A DNA stretch of 64,000 nucleotides from Coptis chinensis (Eukaryota > Streptophyta > Magnoliopsida > Ranunculales > Ranunculaceae). A program made the position numbers and the translations under genes. Within the stretch, counting starts at the first letter, position 1. Each line of letters starts with the position of its first letter. Below are positions 34,128 to 46,524 of this stretch, in pieces. The DNA is taken from positions 68,889,001 to 68,953,000 of the forward strand of contig CM027384.1 of NCBI GenBank assembly GCA_015680905.1. Reading direction: 5' to 3'. The notes under the pieces were generated by a model that ran no database searches, was not told the DNA's origin, and worked only from the letters and a program-made list of their open reading frames with translations.

Positions 34128-35585
34128 ATGAAGCAACAGACTTGGACCTGCAGTCTTCCAGATTGTACTTGGTTAGTTGCACATTTCCTTTGTAGTAAAA
34201 TTTTAGTAAATGCATGTAATCCCATCTGGATAGTTTTCTCTTGAGTTCGTAAACTAGAAAATCCTACATTATTGTCGTCCTAGGATCTATCCAATCCACT
34301 AATCCACTTAAAGCAGTTCAAATTGTCCGATATCTCGAAATTACCACAATCAATCTAAAAGCACACAAGCCAAAAAAATTAACCATAAAAAGTTGAAAAA
34401 TTAAAAATGCTGGTGATGTATAAGTTGAAGCAAGACAGCTTAACCACTCTACCGCAAGGCGGCCAGGGATTAGGGATTACTTTAATCAATCAGAACTTCC
34501 TTTCATCTATGGAATGATTTCGAGAGTACAGTGAAAACATTTAGAATTCTGACAATGTGTTCCCATGCATTTTTTAACATATTTTAACCTTACTGCAGTC
34601 TACAGGATATATCGCCTACAGGCCGGACAATAAATTTAACAAAATTTTCACTTCTTAAAATAATATTTTAACCTTACTACATGCATTTTTTCGCATGAAA
34701 AGGACTAATACAGGATAAACAGTATTCGGTATTATATATATAGTATATGCTTTGAGACAAGTATTCTGCTAGTGCATTGTTTATATATGAAGAAAAAGAT
34801 TAATATGACAGAGACTGTAAACAGGTGATTCTTCACACCGAAACCAAAAATATTTTAGAAACCATAGTCAAACAAGAAGCTGGTTATATGTTCCACATCA
34901 ACGACGTACAAAACAGTAGTATTTTGGACGTAGAATCCAATGAGAACCTCATCTCTTGATTGGATAATCCTAGTAGGCTAGTAGCGAACTGGCGTGGCAG
35001 GAAAGGTACGGTTCAGGTTCCTACAGTTTTCCAGCAGCTAGATTTTAAAGCTGTGTTCTCTGTTATATTCCTCCAACAATTCTATCCGTTTTATTGGATT
35101 TAATTGGTCTAAGCTGTGGTTGGCTTGGAGCAAAAGTTTGGACACTACAATCAGGGGTAGAGGAGTGATTTGATGGGTTTTATTGCGTCTCAACTTAACA
35201 AAGAAAGCCTTCTACCAAATGAGAGCATGATGGTGCAAAACTCCATCAAATTAAACTTTTATCCCTTACATAGCAAAAAAATCCTAACAGAAATTCACCA
35301 ACGTACATTATTATTTGATTTGATATTGTAGAGGCCTAGTGGGAATTTAACTGGAGATCGATAAACAAATCAACCTGGCCCTCTAGTTCGTAGAGATTTC
35401 TTCCTGCACAATGGGAAACCTTTAACTTTGGTCCTTCACAAAATGGTTAATATATCAGATGCATTACTATTCAATGAGCCAGATCCAATGAGTAAATGCG
35501 AACAAGGCCAATAATTAGAAGTAGATTATTAGTAAACGAGGTTTACTGAAAGAAATTGAGCAACTAAACCAAACAGTGCTGATAG
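34128..35585. other. Spacer between genes A and B, copy 2
   Basis: Near-identical to 7501-8958, including the tRNA A-box-like phrase near 34435-34470 (minus strand). No gene seen. Confidence 0.5.
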
Positions 35586-37443
35586 TTAGTCGTTCCTTCC
35601 CTTGTATTTCCCCACACGGAGTTTTAATACTGTCTTCAACGGATCAGCCTTTCTCAGTGCTACACCCAACCTCTCCGTCATGTCCATATTTTCTGGCGTT
35701 ACACCATCTTCAAGTGCCCATTCAAAAGATTGAATCAGTGAACCCAGTGCAAGGTGAAGCGTACGATGTGCCAATGACATGCCTACACATATCCGCCGCC
35801 CTGCTCCAAATGGGATGAATTGAAAATGCCGTCCCTTGTAATCAATATTCGAACTTAGGAACCTCTCTGGTTTGAAGGACAAAGGATCATCCCAAAAAAC
35901 TGGATCCCTTCCAATTGCCCAAACATTAACAAGAATCTGTGTGTCTTTGGGTACTGAATATCCCATAAACTTTGTATCATCCATAGCCCTCCGAGGTATT
36001 AATAGAGGTACTGGAGGATGCAACCTTAGAGTTTCCTTCACCACAGCCTGCAAATAGCGTAGGCTTCCAACGTCAACTTCTTCCATCTTGTTCTGAACCA
36101 ATACCTGGTCTAGTTCAGCTTGGACATTTCTCATTATACTGGGGTTACGAAGAAGCTCCGTCAATGCCCATTCAATGGTGCTGGTGGTTGTATCTGTAGA
36201 CGCTGCAAACAGTTCCTACATCATTAAGGTGTATCCAGTTAGAAAAACTAATGAAGAAGAATGGGACTATAACAATGCATTTTTTTTTAAAACAAAATTG
36301 CTCTGTATTAAACCGTAAAATAGGCAGACTGAAAGCATGATCTCATGCATCCAGATTATATAAATCTGGAACGAGTATTACTGAATGTTATCCTTAAATA
36401 CGTACATGCCAATTGGAGTAAATATTGTGGAAGGGAAAGAGCTAGAAGACTTCTACCCAGCCACCCAGGCTTAGATGATCTGAATAACTGAAACATCGAC
36501 AATAGCCTAATTTTTGCTACAAGTGTTTGCAACACTCACCAGTATCATTATACCGATGTTTTTCCGAGATATTTTCTGGTTCACCATCTCGCTGATTGCC
36601 TTGAAAGTCCAACAACACGTCCAAAAAGTCCTTTTTTGTGTTTTTTTTCCCGTTCTTTCTCTCTAGAATTCGCTCTTCCACAAAACCATAAGCAAATTTA
36701 TGTGTATACGCCATGTCACATCTCATCTTCCTCTTTATACCTTGTGGGTCAAGCCACCGCAAGAAGGGAAAGAAATCGGCTATATTAGGCCGTCCACCCA
36801 ACTCTATAGCTTTGGCAATTGATGTAAAGAACTCAGCATCTTTTTTGGATTCTGGATCGACAAGGTCTTTGGAAAGCATGACATTACTAGTGACATTGAA
36901 GCTCATAAGGGACACAAACCGAGCTACTTCTACACTACCTTTGTTATTTTTAGCTTCATCCCATATCCACCTTATCATGTTGTCAATGCACTTCATACGT
37001 AGACTTTCAGTGCCATTGATTCGACTATTAGTGAAGAGCTCTGTCGTGCAGATACGTCGAAGCATGCGCCAGTATGGCCCATATTGGCCTAAAGCCATAG
37101 AGCCTTCATCATAGCAGTGCACCCTCAATGCTTCATTGGTGGTGCGACCAGCGAAAGAGAGGTCATGGTTCTTAAACATGTCCATTGCTGCCTCAGCTGA
37201 GGATACCACCATAGTGTTGACCGCCCCCAGTCGAAGCCATACAATGGGACCATATTTGTTACTAATCTTAGCTAAAGTATGGTGAGCTGCTGCATCCAAA
37301 TCGAATATGTTGCCAATTAGTGGCCATCCTGGTGGTCCTGGAGGCAGTCTTCCTGAATTTTTCATAAATTTTGTGAGGAGAAGCGAAACAACTGCTAAGT
37401 AGAAGCCTGACCAAACCACCAAAGGCCAAGCCAATTCCATCAT
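35586..37443 (-). CDS. CYP76-like cytochrome P450, gene B copy 2
   Basis: Same enzyme as at 8959-10813. Exon 1 is 37443-36540, the intron 36539-36216, exon 2 36215-35586. Exon 1 is open from the anchor through ISEK, without the two breaks of copy 1, and gives RWIWDEAKNNKGSVEVARF and DLVDPESKKDAEFF at those points. A two-base loss in the T-run near 36558 shifts the last ten codons before the intron (copy 1 reads SEKNIGIMIL correctly there). Exon 2 is identical in reading to copy 1, with AASTDTTTST, ETLR, FKPERF and FGAGRRICVG. If the T-run deletion is a sequencing error this is a full 511-residue P450. It lies beside the cyclase copy 2, so a diterpenoid substrate is plausible but unproven. Confidence 0.87.
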
Positions 37444-37854
37444 TATTTACTATTCAACTAAACTTTGTTTTCAATCTCAATCTTGCCGTCTTATAGAATT
37501 CCAATATGCTCAATGGCAAGTAGAGATACATACATGAGATAATCTCATTGCTACTGTATGTTATATTTTAATCATCTGTCAGTCTCGATTCATTAGATAA
37601 AATAAAAATAACTGAGGTGAGTTATTTTTAGGTACTAAAAACGTGTTCTAATGCCTCAAGGGAAAAAACCACACCATGGTATGTAGAGCACGGTCCTAAT
37701 TTGACTCCAAGAGTGTGCTCTATTACATTTTATCACAGTTAAAAAATGTGATCTACTGGCTTTTATGTAGTAGTGTAAATCACTAAATTGTTTAGACTTT
37801 GGAACTAATTAATCACCTGATCTCGGAGCCAACGTGGTGTGGTATATGGAGTAG
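37444..37854 (-). promoter_or_regulatory. Upstream region of gene B copy 2
   Basis: By eye identical to 10814-11224. Any expression difference between the two gene B copies would have to come from farther out or from chromatin. Confidence 0.4.
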
Positions 37855-38299
37855 ATTTAATTAGGGGAATTTTGACTTAACCCCCAAAGTTTGGTAAGCG
37901 TTTTGACTAAACCCTCCATTTTAAAATCATTTGAGTTTGCCCCCACTCCGTCAATTTTGTGTGTAATGAGACGTTGGCATTTTAGCTATTGACCATTTTA
38001 CCCTTAAGAAATAGGCGTTGCATTGCCCCCACACACATTAACATCGTTAAACCCAAATTTGCGAAAACCCCCAAAAGTTGCCATTATTTAATTCTTGTAC
38101 TCTCTCTCTTGTATTTTTACATATTGGCCATTTTGCCTTTATGTTGGGTTTCTGCGGCATTAAAGCGTAATACCCATTTGGGAAAACCACCCAAATATTG
38201 CCCCGATCTAATTCTTTTACTCTCTCTCTCTCGATTCTCTCTCTTTCTCTCGAATCACCCAAATATTTGCTATTAGAGCTTTTGGTATTCTTGAATCCA

Positions 38300-38742
38300 T
38301 TCACGATTCTTTGCTACTACATCATGCATAGGAAGTTTGAGGAGGTGGTGGTGGGGTTGAATTTGTGGGGCTCATGAGATTGTCCAGGTATGAGTATCGA
38401 AATAGTTTGCTAAGGGAGATGCCCATGAAGCCGAAGAAGGGGAGAGATTGCTGAGCAATCTTGAAGAAGAAAAATAAGAAGAATTCTGTCTAGAGTGGGA
38501 ATTAGAGTTGTTGTTCGCAAGGAAAGGGAGGGGGAAGAAGGGGTGGAAGGAGAAAGAGCAAGGTCTTTGCGTGCTTTGAGGATGACGGATTGAACGAGGG
38601 TTTCGGGACCAAAAGCAAGACGAATCATCTCCTTCTCGCCATGGTCTTGGATGAGGAGGAGACCCATGATCTTAGATGCATTTTCTGGGTCTAAATTTTG
38701 AATCCTTGAGAACACTATCCTTGTTTCTTCATAGGCATCCAT
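38300..38742 (-). pseudogene. Captured CCCH zinc-finger fragment, copy 2
   Basis: Better preserved than at 11700. From the ATG at 38742 one frame gives [15 protein letters not shown], then [35 protein letters not shown] and [16 protein letters not shown]. This is the conserved N-terminal domain of plant CCCH/RRM zinc-finger proteins. An open frame upstream of the ATG (to 38820) is probably captured 5' UTR. The CCCH and RRM domains are absent, and the fragment stops in the MULE TIR side. Confidence 0.75.
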
Positions 38743-39325
38743 GGGTTTGGTTGCAACAACCCCTCTCCGGCACATGCACATGCACACACTCTCTGAGCTC
38801 TTCTTCACAAGCTCACACACAAAACACCTACTGTTGTGTTATTTTGAATAAAACAAGAGGTGAACTTGGGCTTGGGCTTGGGCTCTCTTTGATCCCTTAT
38901 CTTCTTTTTGGTAGACCATTTTCTTTAAACTGTTTCCGGATAAGTTTGGAAACAGAATTGGATATGGATTGGGAAACAGATGTGATAGACTTGTAGAATC
39001 CAATTTATTATCTGGAACCGGTCGACCCTATCCGGATCTACTTTGGTGCTCCACGTTTTCCTCTATAAATACTCCTACAAAAGAAAGACTAATAATGTGT
39101 GCAAAAACTATTTTCTATACTAAGTTGAGGGCTTTCATAAGATCGAATCGTGGTTTTCTTTTTTCTTCTTTGGTTTATCTGCGGTAAACAAAGGAGAGTC
39201 TATCATTGTTGTATCCGGAGGTTGACGCTTTTGTGCATAAAGAGAACAGGCGAAACAACCTTAAAAAAGCGTTTGATCCGTGCCTCGGCCGACCTTCTTA
39301 TTCCACGGTTTGTTCTTGTTGGCGG

Positions 39326-40900
39326 TTTTAGTTTTATGGATTAAGCGATTAAAAGGTGCGTTATTAGCGTTATGATTACAGTATTATCTAGTATATTTTT
39401 GTCAAGATTGCTCTACTAACAGTTAGTATGTGGAGCCGAAGGTGACAACAAAAGTATATTGGTTTAATGCTAATCATGTTTTTTTTAGTGGAAACAATAA
39501 TCGCCTTGACTCTAGAATTAACACGTCTTGATTCTTGGTTAAAAGGTTTTATTGTTGTTCACTATATGGGGTATAAAGTAGGCCACGGGCTAGAAAATTT
39601 GTGTTTGACAATTGATGAGTTATATTGGGTTATGCTCTCGGTTTTGATTAATTTCATTAAAAGATGAATTGTTTAAGTGAAAGAACGTTAAAAGGTTTAC
39701 ATCTGCTTTGCTTGAATTGTTTATCATCTTTGTGAACTTGCTGGATGTAATTGGGCATGACTTTAACGCATGTGCAATTCTTGCTTATGCCACTAAAAAG
39801 ACTGAGAAAGGGAAACACGTTGAGGATGTGTTTTTTTTTTCATGAGATATTGACTGTACGTAAGACGTTATCTATTTAGAATCACATGTGCAAGACATGT
39901 TCTATTCTATTTTATTAATGGTATTGATTACCATATATCGTGAAACTCATTTGGTTTTGGTCCATGAACAATATCTGAGTTTGGAATTTGGAATTTGGAA
40001 TTCGGAGATTGTCGAAAAAGAAGAAATAGTTCGAAATTCGGAATGGTGGGACAGTTCTGACGAAAACGGCTATAATTTATTGTTCGATGATCGGATTCAC
40101 AATCCGCTTTTTGTGTTAGAAAGCTAACTCAGAGATGTTTCCAACGGTGTATGGCTTGAAGCCTAATTCGTCCAGAACTGATTTAGTTTTACAGTTCTTT
40201 ATGGGCCAATTTCTCGTCAAATGGCAAAACGTGAAAATCCGAATTTTCAATCGGGATAGGTATCGTATTCCTTACCAAATCTATGAAATTCTTTGTTTTA
40301 TATTGTGAGATGGATTAAAACATAGAATTACATGCTAGGGTTTTTAATTTAAGGAAATTTAAAACCTAAGTCTATATGTTTAATTTTTATCTAGTAAATA
40401 TGTTGTGGCAATTTGGGTGTTGGTTAACATGCTTTGAAAAGTTTTTCATTGACTAGATATAATTGTTTGAGATTAATTTCTCTTTTGTACATATCGACCA
40501 CCAAGGTTGGTGTCTTTGTTGGTAAGGGATATGCATGTAAGGAGATATTGAAGTTTGTTGATCCCACATCTAGTAGTAATGGAGCTACGTACACTTCTAT
40601 TGATATAGAAACTCACACCTTAAATAAGGTTCAATCGAGGTTTGGGCCAAGTGATGGCTAAGGTTGGGGACGATGTCGATCTTGGGTGAGACATCTGAGA
40701 AGTACCATGGATGGTCCCTAGACTTGGCCCTGGTCATGCCTGACTGGTGAGACAAAGCCGATGGTTCGGTTAGACCAGTTTCGGTCCAAGGTGGAGATTG
40801 TTAGGTGTATGGACCGAATTGGATGTTGCTGATCTTAATAATATTTTACTTCTACTTACATGATTTCTTGTTCTCGTTAATGTTGGCATGGTAGATTATG
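39326..40900. other. Unassigned gag-position segment, copy 2
   Basis: Counterpart of 12711-14280. The open frames at 39467-39667 and 39888-40127 are unchanged from copy 1. The second polypurine-like GGTGGAGATTGTTAGG is at about 40789-40806. No gag motif. Confidence 0.45.
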
Positions 40901-43060
40901 TCATATTAATAGAAAAAATATGTTAAGAACATGAGCATACTTGGTTTAATTCTAATTTGGATAGTGATGATTTTGTACGGTGGATCTTGCACTAAGGCCA
41001 AAATCACAAAGGAGCGCACAAAGTCGGTTGAAAGAAATACAAATCTGCTAGACTTGGTATACACCGATATTTGTGAGCTTGAAGGTGTTCTAACTAGAGC
41101 TGCTCCTTGTTCATATGGAATGAATGGGGTAGATAAACGTAAGAACAGAACACTTAAAGGGATTAATTGTTGCTATGTTGCTTAGTTCTGGAGCACCCTC
41201 AAATTTTTGGAGGAAGCTGTTTTGATTATTAGCTATATATGTGTTGGATAGAATTGCTAATTCTAATACAAAGATTACACTTTATGAGCTATTGAAGAAT
41301 AGGAAACCTAATTTGAGTTACTTGAATATGGGGATGTTTGGCTTTTGTAAGGAAGCATGATCCCAAGATCTCAAAGCTTGAGAGAAAAGCTTTATGAGTG
41401 TGTCGCTTTAGGCAATGCTATGGAGAGCAATGCCTATGTTTTTCTAGATATGAAGAGTAATGTTTTTGTTGATCATCTTATATTGAGTTTCTTGAAGATA
41501 GATTTCCATATTTATCTAGAAATAGTGGGGGTCTGCTAGTGGGAGTAGTATCCTCCAAGGCCCCTAATAATGATGTTTCGACAATCGACATATCTAGATT
41601 GCATGATAGGATCATGGACACAAATGATAAACCAAAGAAGATGAACCTAGAAGATATAAAAGAGCTTAGGGTCACTAAGGTTTTGGGACCCGACTTTGTC
41701 ATTGTAATTTGGAAGGAGATCCTCCTCCATTGAAGAAGCTCTCATATCTTTTGATTTCAAGTTTTGAAGAGAAGTCATTCGAGTGAGATTGATTCTCTCA
41801 TGGAAAACAAAACTTGGAAACTTGTTTATTTGCCTATTGGTTGTAAAACTATAGGAATCAAATGGGTTTTAAGAAGGAAGTTTAAAACCGATGGTTCAGT
41901 GGATAAGTTTAAAGCAAGACTTGTTATCAAGGGCTTTGGCATTGCAGAGAGAACTTGGTTTCTTTGACACATATTCACCTGTTACACGGATAACATCCAT
42001 TAGAGTATTATTTTCTGTTGATGCTGTTCGTAATCTTGTTATTCATCAGATGGATGTTAAGACAACCTTTCTAAATGGGGATTTAGAAGAGGAGATTTAC
42101 ATGGATCAGCCAACAGGTTATGTGAACCGTAAATGGTAAAAGGTATGCAGATTACTTAAGTCACTTTATGGGTTGAAACAGGCACCTAAATAGTGGCATG
42201 AGAAGTTTGATAACTTTATAATTACCAGTGGGTTCAAGATAAATGAAAGTGACAAGTGCATTTATCATAAGTATTCTGATGGGATATGTGTTATTATATG
42301 CTTATATGTTGATGATCTACTAATCTTTAGTTCAATTTACATGTTGTAAAAAGAAACCAAGAACCCATTGTCTTCTAACTTTGATATGAAGGACTTAGGT
42401 GAGGCTGATGTAATGTTGGAAATCAAAATTACAAGATCGTCTAATGGCATATGGTTTGGATCGATCACCACACTACATTGAGAAAATGTTGAAGAAGTAT
42501 AACTACTTTGATTATTTATTTGTGAAGTACTCTTTTTAATTCCCCGTGTTAAATTATTTGCGAATAATGGTGAACCCGTGAATCGAAGGAATATGCAAGT
42601 ATCATTGGTAGTTTGAGATATGCTTCTGATTGTTTAAGACGACATTGCCTATGTAGTAGGTGTTATTTGCAGGTATACTAGCAAGCAATAGATTCAATTG
42701 GAACATCCTTTCTAAAACTCCGAGGTCACCAAAGGCTATGTGTTTAGCATTGGTGGAGGTGTTGTATCTTGGAAGTCCAAGAAACATACCATGATAGCAC
42801 AGTTTGCTATGGAGTATGAGATTATTGCTTTGGCTAGTACGAGTGAAGAAGCTAGTTGAGTACAAGGCCTTCTTACTCATATACTAGTCTAAGATAGACG
42901 GTATTAATTACAATGATACTTTGTTGATAGCATTACAGCTATTACTGGGAGAGTCCATATTATTTTGATTTTGTGAGATCTGAAGATAATCTTGCAGATT
43001 CACAAACCAAAGCTCTGGCCAGAGATACAATGTGGACTGCTCTACTAGCATGGGACTGAA
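40901..43060 (+). pseudogene. Broken copia polyprotein, copy 2
   Basis: Same defects as 14281-16480: the integrase core is missing between ELEGVLTR and DKRKNRTLKG, with RT pieces TYSPVTRITSIRVLFS and LYVDDLLIFSS (near 42303) and frameshifts between them. The integrase deletion is shared, so it predates the duplication. Confidence 0.78.
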
Positions 43061-44460
43061 GCCAATTGAAAGGTGAACATCTATGATGGTAACCCAACCT
43101 AGGGACTGGAGATCCCAAGAACTAGGTTCAAAGGGAAGAACAAGTCATAGAATGTTGGTTGTGAGACATACATTATTACTTATCATCCCGTAGTTGGATA
43201 GTAAAATGTATGAAATCCCCGCAAATGATAAATAGAGGTTGAGGTTTTAGGAAAAACTCTTAATGAAGTTCTATGGTCCTTATGGCGGAGTGTATAGCTA
43301 CTGAGGAGCACTCTTGATAGACTCACCTAGTGAATGTGAAAGTAGAGGCCGCTTTCTATGAGAATGAGGGCTGATTCTCTAGATCATTCACTTAATCCAG
43401 AAACCACAGGGCCTTTAAATGCGCGAACATGAAAGGAGAACACCGGATATGTTGTGCGTGATTATAACTTATTGTATACTCAAGACCTAAGTTTAAGACT
43501 TAGTCACTTATGGTTCTTATACTTTGAGTAATTTTCACTACGTAAAGGTTTAAGTCTTGGACACCTTTATCCATGCATAATATGTTGATCTTGATATTGA
43601 TTGCCCTTAAGTATATTTTTCTATTTTGTTTTTATCAAAAATAAGTGGGGATTGTTGTGTTATTTTGAATAAAACAAACAGGTGAACTTGGGCTTGGGCT
43701 TGGGCTCTCTTTGATCCCTTATCTTCTTTTTTGTAGACCATTTTCTTTAAACTGCTTTTCGGATAAGTTTGGAAAACGAATTGGATATGGATTGGGAAAC
43801 AGATGTGATAGACTTGTAGAATCCAATTCTTATCGGAAACCGGATCGAGACCCTATCCGGATCTCTTGGGTGCTCCACGTTTTCCTCTATAAATACTCCT
43901 ACAAAGCCCGACTGACTAATAATGTGTGCAAAAACTATTTTCTATACTAAGTTGAGGGCTTTCATAAGATCGAATCATGGTTTTTTTTTCTTCTTTGGTT
44001 TATCTGCGGTAAACAAAGGAGAGTCTATCCGGCTGTTGTATCCTGGAGGTTGACGCCAGCTTTGTCTGCAGATAAAGAGGAAATGCGAAAAACAACCTTA
44101 AAGAAAGCGTTTGATCCGTGCCTCGGCCAGCCTTCTTATTCACAGTTTGTTCTTGTTGCAGCAATTGTTACCAACACCTACTCAGCAGTGAGGAGAGTGC
44201 ATCAGAGAGGGAGTAAGTCAAGTGATAAGTAGAAGCTAACATCTATGTATTTATCTTGAGATATCTCAAATCCCACCTAACATCCTCTCCTTTTGCAGCA
44301 CTGCAAAAGAAAAGGAGAGAGGGGCAAAAAAAAATAGAGAGAGAAAAGAAATGATAAAAAAGGAGATGAAAATAGTTTTATGATAGAGTATTCTCGTGTG
44401 TGAAATGGGAAATACAAAAAGGTGATGAACTGATGATTATGATTTTTATCTTGTTAAATT

Positions 44461-44789
44461 GCTCAGAGAAAGGGAAGTTCCAAAAATACACTTCATGTCC
44501 TTTCTTGTTCTGCGTGGAGTACTACTGCTGAGATGCTTAAGGTGATTCTCATTTCTCTCACTAATAATTCCATGATTCTATATAAACTTAGCTGGCGAGA
44601 CCGCTGCGGGGTTGTGGAATGCAATAGGCTTAATAGGAGTAATGAGAACTGGGGTTCTAGACATGCCTGTTGCCTCTTGGACCTGTGCTAGAGGAGGAGG
44701 GGTTTCCCATAATCTATATTGTGGAGGGGGAGGAGGAGCTGGTGGAGGATTTGAAACACTACTAGTACCAGTACTAGTTCTCTCTCTCG
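44461..44789 (-). pseudogene. Proline-rich coding-like fragment, copy 2
   Basis: Counterpart of 17860-18189, with the same minus-strand PPPAPPPPPQYRLWE-type reading (one residue change at the TTTCCCATAATC site). Parent gene not recognised. Confidence 0.38.
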
Positions 44790-45186
44790 ATTTCTCCCCT
44801 CTTGGCTCAAGAGAGATCGAGAGAGAGAGAAAGTGAAAGAATTAGATCAGGGCAATATTTGGGTGGTTTTTCCAAATGGGTATTACGTTTTAATACGGCG
44901 GAAGCCCAACATAAGGGCAAAATGGCTAATATGTAAAAGAGAGAGTGCAAGAATTAAATAATGATAATTTTTGGGGGATTTTCGCAAAGCTAGGTTTAAC
45001 GTGTTAATGTGGGGGGCAATACAACGTCTATTTCATAAGGGTAAAATGGCCAATAGCTAAAATACCAACGTCTGTTATACACAAAATTGACGAGTGAGGG
45101 GCAAACTCAAATAATTTTAAAAATGGGGGTTTAGTCAAAACGCTACCAAACTTTGGAGAGTTAAGTCAAAATTCCCCATTTAATTA

Positions 45187-46524
45187 TTATGGTCCTGGGA
45201 TCAGGCTCTTATAAGAAAGAGTCCAAACTTCACAAAAATTTCTACTACAAAAAATATTCAATTTGTCTCCAATAATTGCTTACAGTGATCGATCTATTGG
45301 AAGGATAAAAAAATGTTTTTTTTTTTTTGAAATATTAAGCTGGGGTTAAGACAGACCCCAATGTGCTATATTGCAAATAGTTAAACTTTACAAAACATCC
45401 CTAAGAGTAGATCATTAAAAGGAGACACACAAAGACACAACAATAACGATAGGCTTCAAGCCTAACATACTTAAGATAACACATTGACGATGTTACATTT
45501 GAACCTATGAAAGTAGAGATAGTAATCCTACTTCATAATCATGATGTCCTTAACAATATTTGAATGATCCTTCCTTCCTAAGATAAATATGCACTTTCTC
45601 CTTAACAATAATATTTGAATAATCCTTCCTTCCTAAAATAAATATGTGCTTTCTCATAGTTACAAAAGAATCCTTCGGTTTAATTGCACAAATGCACAAT
45701 AGTACGTCCAACAAAATGCACACACTCTTGATAAATGAATACAAGATTAGTAGGCTTTTGAAAAATATTTATGTCTTATGTTTTGGCATTACTTGGTAAA
45801 GATAGATTCAGAATTTCTTCAAACTTTTGTTTTCAGTTAAATGGAATCTTCTAAACATGCACTTTGATAAGGTCGTCCACACCAAATTAAATTTATAGTA
45901 CGTTATATTCTGAGTCAGGCTTGGAACTTACTTAGTGTTCCCAATACATTATTCATGCCACCATGTTTTAATAAAATTTCCTTTTGGTTATATATCAAGT
46001 CGATTAATATATAAAACTAAATCGAGCCAAGTTTACAGCCTTACAAAAAATATACACAGTTCTAGCTTTCAGTGGGAAGAGAGTAGGTTGATTTACATTT
46101 TGAACATACAACAGAAGTAAGCAAAATGTACAATCCATCTTGTTTTCATTCTTCAACAAAATATACCTTTAGCATATATAATATAAAGATTTTGGCAACA
46201 ACCAAAATAAAAGAAAAAAAATAAACTAAAAGAGAATAAAAAAAATTCAATTTCCTGGTAAAGTACATTGAGGGGCAGGACAATTCTTGCTCATAACCCA
46301 AGATCTTGGAAAGGATATCCTCAAAACTTTGCAGCTAGTGGTAATTTTAAATTTCTTATGGAGTCTGCTTCCACTATTACAGAATTTGATAATGAGGATT
46401 ATATTCTGCTGCTAGTACAAAATAAATTTATTGTAACACTTTACAGTTTACTCACATTACACCCTGCTATCAAGTACAACCAAAACCTTTGAATTAGTTT
46501 ACCTTGAACTGTTGAGTAACAACA
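45187..46524. other. AT-rich spacer downstream of cyclase copy 2
   Basis: Counterpart of 18577-19921, with the same T-run at about 45317-45329 and the 53-bp tandem duplication near 45549-45660 (here with an added AAT). No coding exon. Confidence 0.5.

Larger units (their letters stand above)
38832..44176 (+). mobile_element. Nested Ty1/copia element, copy 2
   Basis: Same insertion as 12212-17575, with exact CCTAC target duplications at 38827-38831 and 44177-44181. LTRs are 38832 to about 39325 and 43653-44176. The polypurine tract AAGTGGGGAT precedes 43653. Confidence 0.87.
37864..45177. mobile_element. Mutator-like element (Pack-MULE), copy 2
   Basis: Same element as 11234-18576. Here the 9-bp target duplication is perfect: ATTTAATTA at 37855-37863 and 45178-45186. 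TIRs are about 37864-38255 and 44790-45177, starting GGGGAATTTTGAC. Non-autonomous: no transposase coding seen. Confidence 0.9.
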
